From an uncultured Marinobacter sp. (lineage in GTDB: Bacteria > Pseudomonadota > Gammaproteobacteria > Pseudomonadales > Oleiphilaceae): DNA of 64,000 nt. How positions within the stretch are numbered: position 1 is the stretch's first letter; each line of letters opens with the position of its first letter. The notes beneath the pieces were generated by a model. That model saw only the letters and a program-made list of their open reading frames with translations. It made no database searches and was not told the origin of the DNA. Shown piece by piece: positions 9,852 through 17,820 of this stretch. Location: the NCBI RefSeq assembly GCF_947488835.1, contig NZ_CANLBK010000001.1:682001-746000 (forward strand), written 5' to 3'. Made by a program: the position numbers and the translations under genes.

Positions 9852-10940
9852 ATGACAATAAAAAAGAACCGAAATGCCTGTAAAATTGCGCTTGCTGCGG
9901 CTCTCACCAGCAGCATGATGGCCGGAACTGCCCAGGCCCAAATCGCCGGGCACAACGTTATACTGGTCCACGGATTCCAGATGGAAGATCTCGCGACGCC
10001 TCCCGCCGATCTGCAGGCGATCAGAAATGCAGGAGAAGACTACTGGCGAACTTTTTGGCTGTCACGGTCTGAAGCCCGCATTGACTGGCCCAGCGATGGC
10101 CGTGTAGAGGGCAGCATTGCGCAAAGAGCCTACGAGCAGATGCGTGAAATCAGCCAGCAGGGTTTGTGCAACAATTTTTGCATAATCGTGTCGCACTCAA
10201 CCGGCGACCTGGTTACACGTTATTTACTGGAGAACCAGGCACGCTGGCTACAGAACGAAGGTTTGCCCCCGCTGAAAATCCTCGCCTCCATAGATTACTC
10301 TGGCGCAGGTGGTGGTACCGAGTTAGCTAACCTGGCCGTAAATCTCGCGTATAACCCCACCTGGTATAACTGGCCTTTGCGCGCCGCGGTTCAGGCATTC
10401 ACAGGAATAGATCCAGAGCCTGGCAAACTCGGTGTAGTCAATGATCTGCAGACCAACACCGCAAGAAATCTGGCGCTAAGCCCTAACTCTATCCCGAGGC
10501 TCAGGTTCGTCGCAGGCGGCTCATCCTACGGCGGCATCACCAAACCATTCATCGCAGGCACCGACGATGGGGTTGTCCCAACCCATTCAGCGTGCGGCGC
10601 CATCTCTGCGCAGGGTATCGATTCCTGCTCTGGCAATCTCAGCCTCGCAGGCAAAGTAAGCAGCCAGAATGGCCCTGCCGGGATTTACTACAACCACTAC
10701 CCGGTGCTTATGAATGAGGGAGTGAGCCATAGCGGTGTGCTGGGCTCTGAAACCGGAAACATCTCGGTTCCAGTCGTGAATAACACAACTCTAAATGGCC
10801 TACAGGTGGATTTCGCCAGCAGAACCTACGGGAAACGCCCGTGGTGGAAACTGTGGGGATCCAAAGACCAGTACATAGAGGTGCCAGGCTCGGATCAGAC
10901 CGATATGTCTGCACTTGTTTACACAACACTTAACAATTAA
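9852..10940 (+). CDS. Secreted lipase/esterase, alpha/beta-hydrolase fold
   Basis: A 362-residue hydrolase with signal peptide ending near AGTAQA (residue 29). The oxyanion region VILVHGF is followed by the nucleophile elbow SHSTG at about residue 118; Ser is the predicted nucleophile and its first Gly is replaced by Ser. A catalytic Asp is likely in GTDDGVVPTH near residue 240, and His in GVSHSGVLG near 295. Several cysteines in the mature part (CNNFC, SACGAIS, DSCSG) fit disulfides in an exported enzyme. The start at 9852 has GGAG about 6 bases upstream. It follows the unknown exported partner and is followed by a terminator. The substrate (triacylglycerol or other ester) cannot be told. 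Confidence 0.82.
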   Translation: MTIKKNRNACKIALAAALTSSMMAGTAQAQIAGHNVILVHGFQMEDLATPPADLQAIRNAGEDYWRTFWLSRSEARIDWPSDGRVEGSIAQRAYEQMREISQQGLCNNFCIIVSHSTGDLVTRYLLENQARWLQNEGLPPLKILASIDYSGAGGGTELANLAVNLAYNPTWYNWPLRAAVQAFTGIDPEPGKLGVVNDLQTNTARNLALSPNSIPRLRFVAGGSSYGGITKPFIAGTDDGVVPTHSACGAISAQGIDSCSGNLSLAGKVSSQNGPAGIYYNHYPVLMNEGVSHSGVLGSETGNISVPVVNNTTLNGLQVDFASRTYGKRPWWKLWGSKDQYIEVPGSDQTDMSALVYTTLNN

Positions 10941-10965
10941 CAGCCACTGACTATAAACAGTCCAC

Positions 10966-10997
10966 CGGGTTCAGGGAGGAGCCCGCTTTCCTTTTTA
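10966..10997 (+). terminator. Rho-independent terminator after the lipase gene
   Basis: CGGGTTC pairs with GAGCCCG over a 6-base loop (one G-T pair), followed by a CTTTCCTTTTT tract. It lies 25 bases after the lipase stop. Confidence 0.65.
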
Positions 10998-11058
10998 CTT
11001 CGCAAACTATACATTGTGGGGCAATACCACTTCCAAAACTCTGGTGCTTCCCTACACC

Positions 11059-12009
11059 ATGTCCGACTCGCACAAATCTGATTTGCTCCTCGTAGTCGTC
11101 ACCCTGCTTGCCGCCGTAAGCTGGATTTTTTCCAAAGAAGCCATTCTCCTCATGCCGCCGCTGCTATTTATGGCACTGCGCTTTCTGGTTGCCGGTGGCT
11201 TTCTGGCTCTTTTCGCATGGCGCTCCCTCGCCCACCTCAGCACCGACCAATTCAAACGTGCAATTGGCGTCGGCCTTGTGTTTGGCATCGCCATGAGCTT
11301 TTGGGTCATGGGCCTGTTTCACGGCACCAGCATGGGTGAAGGGGCGTTTTTAACGAGCCTTGGCGTTGTGATCGTACCCATTATTGCGCGGCTGGTTTTC
11401 AAAGAGGTTCAGCCCGCGAGTACCTGGCTGGCCATTCCTGTAGCCATCGCGGGGCTCGCTCTGCTGTCCCTTCAAAACGGATTTAAGCCGGAGCCCGGCC
11501 AAATTTTCTTTGTAGTGGCCGCAACGATTTTTGCTCTGTATTTCACTCTCAACACCCGGGCGGCGAATCAGCGCTCGACTATCAACCGCAAGGGCGAGTC
11601 CGTCGAGAAGCATCGTATCCCTGCCCTGCCTTTAACAGCCATCGCACTGCTAACCGTGGGAGTACTAACTCTGATTGAATCGTTGCTGATGGAACCTTGG
11701 CAGCCAACCTTCAGTAACCAACCCCCTCTTCTGGTCTGGTGGGTGCTCGCCAGCGCAATTGTAGGAACAGCCGGCCGTTTCCTTGTACAAACCTACGCCC
11801 AAAGCCTGTCTACCCACAGCCATGGTGCCGTTATTCTGGTATTGGAGCCTGTGTGGGTATCGCTGCTTGCGGCTGGCTGGTTTGGTGAAACCATGGCACC
11901 GATGCAGCTCGCCGGTTGCGGGTTAATCTTCGCGGCGCTGATTGTTAACCGGTGGAGTGCTTTGAGCAAAGCGCTTAGGGCTTCACTACGAAAAGGTAAA
12001 ACCGGATAA
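11059..12009 (+). CDS. EamA/DMT-family permease
   Basis: A polytopic inner-membrane protein of about 316 residues with around ten hydrophobic segments in two EamA repeats, the usual size of drug/metabolite-transporter family proteins. It begins MSDSHKSDLLLVVVTLLAAVSW; an upstream TTG at 11014 is in frame but adds an atypical leader, so the ATG is preferred. The first repeat shows ISKEAILLMPP-like and FLVAGGFLALFAWRSL segments. The second repeat ends in GAVILVLEPVWVSLLAAGW, typical of the family. The substrate is unknown. It stands alone between the lipase unit and tRNA-Val. Confidence 0.85.
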   Translation: MSDSHKSDLLLVVVTLLAAVSWIFSKEAILLMPPLLFMALRFLVAGGFLALFAWRSLAHLSTDQFKRAIGVGLVFGIAMSFWVMGLFHGTSMGEGAFLTSLGVVIVPIIARLVFKEVQPASTWLAIPVAIAGLALLSLQNGFKPEPGQIFFVVAATIFALYFTLNTRAANQRSTINRKGESVEKHRIPALPLTAIALLTVGVLTLIESLLMEPWQPTFSNQPPLLVWWVLASAIVGTAGRFLVQTYAQSLSTHSHGAVILVLEPVWVSLLAAGWFGETMAPMQLAGCGLIFAALIVNRWSALSKALRASLRKGKTG

Positions 12010-12063
12010 AAGAGGTTGACCAAAATCTCTGGAATCAGTATATTTCGCCCCGTTGCAGAACAT

Positions 12064-12140
<77 letters not shown>

Positions 12141-12151
12141 CTTCTGCCAAG

Positions 12152-12195
12152 AAAGTCAGTTACTTACGGAGATCGTGAGAACTGGCTTTTTTTGT
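12152..12195 (+). terminator. Terminator after tRNA-Val
   Basis: AAAGTCAGTT at 12152-12161 pairs with AACTGGCTTT (one G-T pair) across an 18-base loop and runs into a T-rich tract ending TTTTTTTG. Confidence 0.6.
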
Positions 12196-12565
12196 TTCTC
12201 AATATTTTCTCAATATCCATCCCTATACAGTGCCGGGATATCCTCAAAAGCGTACGCCTTCACGTTAAAAACCCCGCGCTAGTCATCGGTCTTTAGGTGA
12301 CGAGCCTTCAAGATGTTGGGGTTTGCGAGCGTAAAACTTCCGCGTCTTTCGTCAACGCATGCTCAATACGATTGGTAGCGCCTTCTGGTGTAGAGGTAAT
12401 TTCTACATTGCAGCTTGTAAATATTACAATAGATTCCCTTCTCAATACCCGTAAACGTGTGCCCCTTGAATTTAATATTTCATACAGAAGCATATTATAT
12501 AAATAATACAATGGATTAAAGAAATTTTTCATGTCCGAGCCATGCAACCTATACCATGCTATCAC
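12196..12565. other. Gene-poor spacer at the left edge of the island
   Basis: No convincing gene is seen. A 105-codon minus-strand frame (12308-12625) lacks a recognisable motif and overlaps the promoter region of the next gene, so it is not called. The stretch is AT-rich around 12420-12530 and separates tRNA-Val from the first stress gene. Confidence 0.4.
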
Positions 12566-12580
12566 TGGCACAAATTCTGC
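12566..12580 (+). promoter_or_regulatory. Sigma-54-like promoter candidate for the PRC-barrel gene
   Basis: TGGCAC-AAATT-CTGC matches the -24/-12 consensus TGGCAC-N5-TTGC except for one base. It lies about 66 bases upstream of the ATG at 12647, and a sigma-54 activator gene lies 1 kb away. Confidence 0.45.
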
Positions 12581-12646
12581 TACGGCCTGTTGAGGCCTGA
12601 TGTATTTATTGGCCGCTATTCCCATCGTCTAATAAGGAAATAAACT

Positions 12647-13096
12647 ATGAAAAGCTATATTGCGTTAGTAATGAGCATGATGGTAGCAGGAGCATCTCTC
12701 GCATACGCCGCGGACGACAAAGATATGGGCATGGATTCTGCCAGTGATACAAAAATGAATTCTGACAGTTTAACCCCGAAGGAAGTTAAGGGAGCCACCC
12801 AGCAGAAAAGTATGAAGGGCTCGTTGGACGCGATGGATCCAGATGATTTGGAGGGCATGGATATTTTTGACAGCTCCGATAATCAAATAGGCGATATAGA
12901 TGAAATCGTTGTTAACAAGGCTGGAAAAAGGATGGCCGTTATAGGCCTCGAAGACGACCTTAAGGAGGTCGCGGTGCCAATGGATAGTCTTAGCATGTCC
13001 AGTGATAACAAAAAGCTCACAATTAATATGACCCGGAAAGAGCTGTTGGCACTGCCGGACTACGATCCGATGGATATGGAAAGTGCAGAAGAATAA
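12647..13096 (+). CDS. Exported PRC-barrel domain protein
   Basis: A 149-residue protein with a Sec signal ending LAYAA (about residue 22) and an acidic, Met/Ser/Asp-rich linker. A PRC-barrel follows at about residues 68-135: GMDIFDSSDNQIGDIDEI, then KRMAVIGLEDDLKEVAVPMD and LPDYDP. Proteins of this type are common in stress islands of Pseudomonas and relatives and probably sit in the periplasm; their role is unknown. The ATG follows AAGGAA by 8 bases, and a sigma-54-like element stands upstream. A second, cytoplasmic PRC-barrel gene lies downstream on the other strand. Confidence 0.8.
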   Translation: MKSYIALVMSMMVAGASLAYAADDKDMGMDSASDTKMNSDSLTPKEVKGATQQKSMKGSLDAMDPDDLEGMDIFDSSDNQIGDIDEIVVNKAGKRMAVIGLEDDLKEVAVPMDSLSMSSDNKKLTINMTRKELLALPDYDPMDMESAEE

Positions 13097-13256
13097 AACT
13101 ATCGATTTGTAAGCACCGCAACTCAGCTCGGGCGGGCATCATGTGCTCGTCCAAGCTCTAAATCCTCTTCTTTAATACTTGTCGATAAAAAATCTTGCCC
13201 GATCTTAAACGCACTAGCTGCGCAAGGCTGAATTGGAAAAATGCCACGACGTTTTT

Positions 13257-13535
13257 TCAACGGTTTCGCGTAGCGCACATCCGTAATACTTTTCGGCTGA
13301 TGTTGAGTTCGATTTCTGTGGAGACGTTTGTTAACTTGAACTGGCTCCACGGGACCGCCACCGATTTTTCGCCCTCAGACTCATCATCATTCATTATCAA
13401 CTTCACGTACTCAATTCTACCGTAACGAGCGTCGAGGATAATATCGCCGATACGGCCGAGCACTTCGCCATTGCGACCCTTGACGGACCTATGGAGCAAT
13501 CGACTCAATTCAATATTTGCGAGCCTGAGTAACAT
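13257..13535 (-). CDS. PRC-barrel domain protein, short
   Basis: A 92-residue protein without a signal. Residues 8-80 match a PRC-barrel: SRLLHRSVKGRNGEVLGRIG, RIEYVKLIMND, EKSVAVPWSQFKL and IELNISRKVL. The family usually ends with a short motif after the last strand; here the end MCATRNR looks unnatural. An open but unfamiliar stretch (down to 13123) follows in another frame, so a frameshifted tail is possible. GGGGG lies about 5 bases before the ATG at 13535. It converges with the exported PRC-barrel gene. Confidence 0.7.
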   Translation of the reverse strand: MLLRLANIELSRLLHRSVKGRNGEVLGRIGDIILDARYGRIEYVKLIMNDDESEGEKSVAVPWSQFKLTNVSTEIELNISRKVLRMCATRNR

Positions 13536-13671
13536 ATTACCCCCGCGTTAGGCTATGGCGCCATTTAGTGCATCAGCAATCCTGGACAATATCGCTATGC
13601 AGATTTTACGCCAAATCGATGGGGCGGAGGAGATGAGAGCATTGAAATAAAGAGGAGCGCGCAGTGGATAA

Positions 13672-14664
13672 TTACGCGTCTGGCGGAGACAGCAAGTTCT
13701 TAGCTTCGTAGTGTTTCAGGCGATTGTAAAGCGTCTTTAGACTGATCCCAAGGTCTCTGGCGGCAGTGGTTTTGTTGCCATTATGCGCGTGTAAGGTTGT
13801 CACGATAATGCGCCGCTCAACATCTTCAAGGGTTTGACCATCCGGCAGGTGCAGCTCATCTGGAGTTGTGGATTGCGCCGATACAAGGTTGCCAGGCAGA
13901 TCTTTCAACCCGATTTCAGTGTCCGCCAACAAAAAGGCCCGAGCCACAACATTTCGCAACTCTCGGATATTGCCTGGCCAATGATAGATGCGCAGGATGT
14001 CCAGTGCCTCATCAGAGAACTGTTTCCTGACCGACCCACCGCTGCATTGCTCCTCAAGAAAAGCCTTCGCGAGCAGAACCACGTCTTCCCCGCGCTGGCG
14101 CAATGGAGGTAAATCCAATGAAAACTGCGCTACACGGTAATACAAATCCCGACGCAACTGTCCGTTCGCCATTGCATCGCTCAGCTCCCGGTTACTGGAA
14201 GCAATAATCCGCACATCGGAGGATTGAGGCCGCTCGGCTCCTACCGGCTGGAATGTTTGCGACTCCAATACTCGCAACAACTTTACCTGAAGGTCGAGCC
14301 TCATTTCAGTCAGCTCATCAAGAAATAGAACGCCACCCTCGGCTTGTTTAAAAAAACCGTTATGAACACTCGTCGCACCTGTAAAAGCACCTTTCATGTG
14401 CCCAAACAGCTCACTCTCTGCCAACTCTGCCGCTATCGCGCCACAGTTAACCGCCACATAAGGGCCATCTCTTCGCGGTGAAAGTGCGTGAATCGTGCGG
14501 GCGACCAAGTCTTTTCCGGTACCGCTTTCACCATTAATTAACACAGAAATTTCGCCGGGAGCAATCTTACGAATAGTTCTGTACAAATCCAGCATGGGCA
14601 ACGATTCGCCCACCAACAGCTCACGCCCACTAGTATGGCCGATTTCATCACTATCGCTGCTCAT
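13672..14664 (-). CDS. Sigma-54 activator (bEBP) without sensory domain
   Basis: A 330-residue AAA+ transcription activator that opens sigma-54 RNA polymerase promoters. After a short 17-residue leader the AAA+ domain starts directly (ELLVGESLPMLDLYRTI). It shows Walker A GESGTGKD near residue 45, the sigma-54 contact loop GAFTGA near 95, Walker B GGVLFLDE near 110, and R-finger region LRRDLYYRVAQF. The C-terminal Fis-type HTH is NKTTAARDLGISLKTLYNRL. No receiver, PAS or GAF domain precedes it, so it may be constitutive or controlled by a partner. A heavily decayed relative lies at about 40.6-40.9 kb. Confidence 0.92.
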   Translation of the reverse strand: MSSDSDEIGHTSGRELLVGESLPMLDLYRTIRKIAPGEISVLINGESGTGKDLVARTIHALSPRRDGPYVAVNCGAIAAELAESELFGHMKGAFTGATSVHNGFFKQAEGGVLFLDELTEMRLDLQVKLLRVLESQTFQPVGAERPQSSDVRIIASSNRELSDAMANGQLRRDLYYRVAQFSLDLPPLRQRGEDVVLLAKAFLEEQCSGGSVRKQFSDEALDILRIYHWPGNIRELRNVVARAFLLADTEIGLKDLPGNLVSAQSTTPDELHLPDGQTLEDVERRIIVTTLHAHNGNKTTAARDLGISLKTLYNRLKHYEAKNLLSPPDA

Positions 14665-14960
14665 GTCGTTTTCATATTTGGCTATGGGAATTCAGGGCCT
14701 TCCTGAGGCATCGATACCTACCATCAGCATTTAGATGAATCATAGCGGCTTATCCAAGTTTTTGAGAGCTGCATATCTCCACAGGATTCTTATACCCATG
14801 ACATAGTTTCCTCTCAGAACTGCTACCAATGCATTGTTTAGATTCGAAGCAATCTTCGCGTCTTGAGCAAACACAAGTCTCTAACTCAGAGTTTGTTAAA
14901 TATAGTTAAATCTGCACCGAAAGCAAAGCCTGCGTGTGAGTACAAACCAGAGTTGGTTGA
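14665..14960. other. Upstream region of the sigma-54 activator, no gene
   Basis: No coding sequence is seen. The stretch contains one copy of a regulatory-looking cassette (14867-14912) that recurs at 27914-27959. It separates the activator from the catalase remnant. Confidence 0.4.
14867..14912. repeat. Non-coding cassette, copy A
   Basis: GCAAACAC, exactly 19 bases, then TGTTAAATATAGTTAAATC. The same pair with the same spacing occurs at 27914-27959, and similarity continues for about 18 bases beyond to AAGCC. The core holds a direct repeat GTTAAA-TATA-GTTAAA. It lies about 200 bp upstream of the sigma-54 activator start. Confidence 0.6.
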
Positions 14961-15123
14961 CTTCAACCCCCTTTGCGACAAAAGCTGGAGGCCGAAGGAG
15001 CAACGGCGATAATTATTACGCCATCAATGGCTCCAATAAAGGGGGTTGACGGAAGTGCAGTCGAAACCGACGCCATGCTCAACGGCCTGCCTTCAGTAAC
15101 CATCGACGCGGTTACTGTTGGAG
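14961..15123 (+). pseudogene. Remnant of the C-terminal domain of a large-subunit (KatE-type) catalase
   Basis: The frame reads LRQKLEAEGATAIIITPSM, APIKGVDGSAVETDAMLNG and LPSVTIDAVTV. This resembles the flavodoxin/GATase-like C-terminal domain of large HPII-type catalases (helix, acid-rich strand, PxxGxIKxxDGS, PSVxxDAV). Nothing of the haem-binding catalase core is present upstream or downstream and there is no proper start, so this is a fragment of about 55 codons. The frame continues into unrelated sequence to 15365. The assignment is by recollection of the family pattern. Confidence 0.5.
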
Positions 15124-15276
15124 TTTATTATCCGCGCTGTTATAAACGAAAAATAAATTTGAGCGTGGCCACGGAGACATGTTTTTATTGGAGGCGTGCA
15201 AGGTATTGCACTCGAACAGAAGCAGTGAGCCGGCAGGCCCTACTGGCGCCTCAATACCGCCGCGCTAACCGCTCTA

Positions 15277-15762
15277 CATGCGCGGCATGCCATCTTCTGC
15301 ATGCCAGGTTTCGAAATCCGAGTGCCAGTCGAACACACTGCCCTCAAACCCAAATTTTTCGTTGATTCGGGATTGATGAATATAAACCTCACTCCCCAAT
15401 AACTGGCGCACCACCCCCAGTATGCGTGGGTCGCGAGTCAGGCGGCTAAAATGATCAGATAGCTCGTGCATGGCAAAGACCGAGCGTATATTGTTAGTAT
15501 TTGGATCGTGGATAATTTGGTCAGATTTGTTGAGCTATTCGCCATCTCCTTAAGCTCATCAAAGAACGGCATCATGCGCTCCTGATTGCCCCCCCCCCTC
15601 AAACCAGAGAAATCCGTCTCTCTCATAACGTGAAAGCGATACCTCATCGAGTGGCCCTTCCCATCGGTGCTGGTTGCGCGAGTGAGCCACGGGGTCAGGC
15701 CGTAGAAACGGCTTACTTGAGTGCTTTAAACGAGTCGGAAATGGATCGTTTTTTTGCACCAT
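15277..15762 (-). pseudogene. ectD: Ectoine hydroxylase (ectD) remnant, 3' half missing
   Basis: Fragments of an Fe(II)/2-oxoglutarate dioxygenase in more than one frame. From 15762: DPFPTR, RPDPVAHS, WEGPLDEVSLSRYERDGF and LWFEG. Later: FFDELKEMA, then [57 protein letters not shown] and [16 protein letters not shown]. The order and motifs match EctD, including the iron-binding HxD in WHSDFE. A stop follows MPRM at once, so about half of the usual 300 residues is lost, and at least one frameshift lies near 15545. No ectABC genes are in the window. The pseudogene shows that the lineage once carried 5-hydroxyectoine synthesis here. Confidence 0.8.
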
Positions 15763-15995
15763 GTCGATACCTTCATGAGCTGAATCCCAGCAAAGCTAAA
15801 CAACTGCCAAAAGGGAAGATAAAATTTTCAGTGTCGCTCCAAACCACATGGATTATCCATAATGGCCCCCGCATTGAACAACAGGTCGGGTGGGGTGAAG
15901 CGGGCCAGGAAAGAATTGCTGGTGAGCTTCCCTTTTAACAATAAAATTCGACGCTTGCGCACTCGACGAAATAATAAAACAGAGTTATCAAACGT

Positions 15996-16190
15996 TTACG
16001 ACTCAGATAGTTTATTCCATTCTTTCTCAGCGTCGTATCTATTCATGCCATATCGCTCTTGCACTTTACCGATAAAGTGATCCCTGCGACCGGCAATCTC
16101 GTCGACATCATCATTGGTCAGCTTGCCCCAGTTCTCGCGAACTTTGCCTTTAAGTTGCTTCCTGTTACCTTCAGCGATGTCGTTATTCAT
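15996..16190 (-). CDS. CsbD family stress protein
   Basis: A 64-residue hydrophilic protein, MNNDIAEGNRKQLKGKVREN then WGKLTNDDVDEIAGRRDHFI, with the CsbD signature (K-x-K-G-x-x-x-x-x-W-G-x-L-T-x-D-D). CsbD-type proteins are induced by general stress in many bacteria; their molecular role is unknown. A second CsbD gene lies at 42772-42972, near the other end of the island. Confidence 0.9.
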   Translation of the reverse strand: MNNDIAEGNRKQLKGKVRENWGKLTNDDVDEIAGRRDHFIGKVQERYGMNRYDAEKEWNKLSES

Positions 16191-16408
16191 AGCATTATCC
16201 TAAACTTAATTAGACTGTGCGATAAATAATAACGAAATTCGGACTACCAGATGACATCGATATCGCATCCCTATTCCTTTATGAATAAATTCGCATACTG
16301 GGTCGCTTTGTAACAACCTCAGAAACATTGCAATTATTTCATAACATCGTCATGCCTGTAATCAGCTAAGTTGCTAAAGTAAGTTTAGGATCAAACAGAA
16401 AACATTAC

Positions 16409-16966
16409 ATGGACTACCACATTATGGATGCACCACTGAATGACAAAACAGTTGCCTTTCTAGCTACCGACGGTGTTGAGCAAATCGAACTGACCCGCCC
16501 CTGGAAAGACTTGCAGGGCGCCGGGGCCACTCTACACCTCATATCGTTGAAACAGGGTAAGATAAATGCGTTTCACCATCTCGACAAAGCACACAGCTTC
16601 CCCGTAGATAAAGTCGTAAGCGAAGTGAGCGCCAATGATTACGACGCGCTGGTTCTGCCTGGCGGCGTTGCCAATCCCGACGCTCTGCGCTTGGATAAGG
16701 ATGCAGTTTCTTTCGTGAAACATTTTTTCAACAGCCACAAACCAGTCGCCGCGATCTGCCACGCCCCTTGGCTACTGGTCGAGGCTGGTGTAATCAAAGG
16801 CAAAACTCTGACCTCATTCCCCAGCTTGCAAACCGACATCCTTAACGCCGGCGGCACGTGGGTCGACGAAGAGGTATGCAACGATAATGGCTTGATTACC
16901 AGCCGCAACCCGCAGGATCTGGACGCCTTCTGCGCACGCATCATTGAGGTGCTTTCCGAAGACTGA
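16409..16966 (+). CDS. DJ-1/PfpI family protein (glutamine-amidotransferase fold)
   Basis: A 185-residue cytoplasmic protein. Motifs: KTVAFLATDGVEQIEL, YDALVLPGGVANPDAL and the nucleophile elbow AICHAPW with Cys near residue 117, then SRNPQDLDAF near the end. This is the YhbO/PfpI pattern of stress-induced enzymes reported as deglycases or proteases. The start at 16409 has no strong ribosome site; ATG 16424 is an alternative. It lies just before the six-gene operon in the same direction but 62 bp apart, so co-transcription is possible. Confidence 0.88.
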   Translation: MDYHIMDAPLNDKTVAFLATDGVEQIELTRPWKDLQGAGATLHLISLKQGKINAFHHLDKAHSFPVDKVVSEVSANDYDALVLPGGVANPDALRLDKDAVSFVKHFFNSHKPVAAICHAPWLLVEAGVIKGKTLTSFPSLQTDILNAGGTWVDEEVCNDNGLITSRNPQDLDAFCARIIEVLSED

Positions 16967-17028
16967 TGCATTGATATCCGTAACTCTACGTCAACGCAAC
17001 CTTTCGGGACGGTGTCAGGGGGCATACT

Positions 17029-17820
17029 TTGGTGGATCAAACCGCTTGTCCACATAACGAAAACAATTCAAATTCTTCGCCCGATATGAAGGTGGCGTTA
17101 ATTAGCGCCCACCATCACGCCATACCGGTCTCAGAAATGGGTGCAGTACTTGTGGTTTCACCTCATCCCGATGATGAAACCTTAGGATGCGGGGGACTTA
17201 TTGGGATCTGCGCCCGAGCAATGTATCCACTCTCTGTTCTGGCCATGACCAATGGCGAAGCCTCACATCCGGGCAACGAGGTGTGGCGCAACGCGCTCAG
17301 TAAAATCCGACAACGTGAACAACGTAACGCACTAAAAGCGTTAGGGATTCCGAACCCAGACATCATTCAATTAGGGCTTCCAGACGGTGAGCTAAACCAG
17401 ATTTCAGAGGCGCGCCGCGAACAAACTCTCGACCTAATCCGTGACGTTATTCGATCACGTAACATCAAAAGCCTATTTCTGCCTGCGATCGACGACCGCC
17501 ATGCCGACCACCGGGAAGCCGCCAAGCTACTTGTTGAGGCTGTACGAAGTTGTCCAGTCACCTACGTTTTTAGTTACCAAATCTGGCCACCCGCCACCAG
17601 ACCACGACAGGTGTCAGTGAATGAACGTGCTTATACCCTCGACGTTTCTGCGGTGTTGCCAGCAAAGCGCACGGCCGTTGAGCAGTATCGAAGCCAACTC
17701 GGCTTCACCGAGCCAACTCATACCGAGGGCTTTCGAATGCCCCAAGCCCTGTTGGACGAAAAATTAAGAGATCAGGAATGTTTTGCCCTGATTCTTGATT
17801 TGTCTGCATGGAGTGCGTAA
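17029..17820 (+). CDS. PIG-L family deacetylase (operon gene 1)
   Basis: A 263-residue zinc-dependent N-deacetylase of the LmbE/PIG-L family, which typically removes acetyl from N-acetylglucosamine-type sugars. The metal motif SPHPDDETLGCGG lies near residue 45 and the downstream DDRHADHREA supplies further ligands. The frame opens with TTG-GTG at 17029/17032 with AGGGGG upstream; an internal ATG at 17086 is possible. It is the first of six tightly packed genes (17029-23751). A free amino sugar made here could be a substrate for the methyltransferase encoded later in the operon (inference). Confidence 0.88.
   Translation: MVDQTACPHNENNSNSSPDMKVALISAHHHAIPVSEMGAVLVVSPHPDDETLGCGGLIGICARAMYPLSVLAMTNGEASHPGNEVWRNALSKIRQREQRNALKALGIPNPDIIQLGLPDGELNQISEARREQTLDLIRDVIRSRNIKSLFLPAIDDRHADHREAAKLLVEAVRSCPVTYVFSYQIWPPATRPRQVSVNERAYTLDVSAVLPAKRTAVEQYRSQLGFTEPTHTEGFRMPQALLDEKLRDQECFALILDLSAWSA

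Noticed and set aside
12308..12625. 105-codon minus-strand frame between tRNA-Val and the PRC-barrel gene
   Set aside because: No motif, no ribosome site, odd composition, and it covers the likely promoter of the next gene.
15763..15995. Short frames between ectD remnant and CsbD
   Set aside because: A patch reading LLFNAGAIMDN on the minus strand hints at an SDR fragment but is too short to support.
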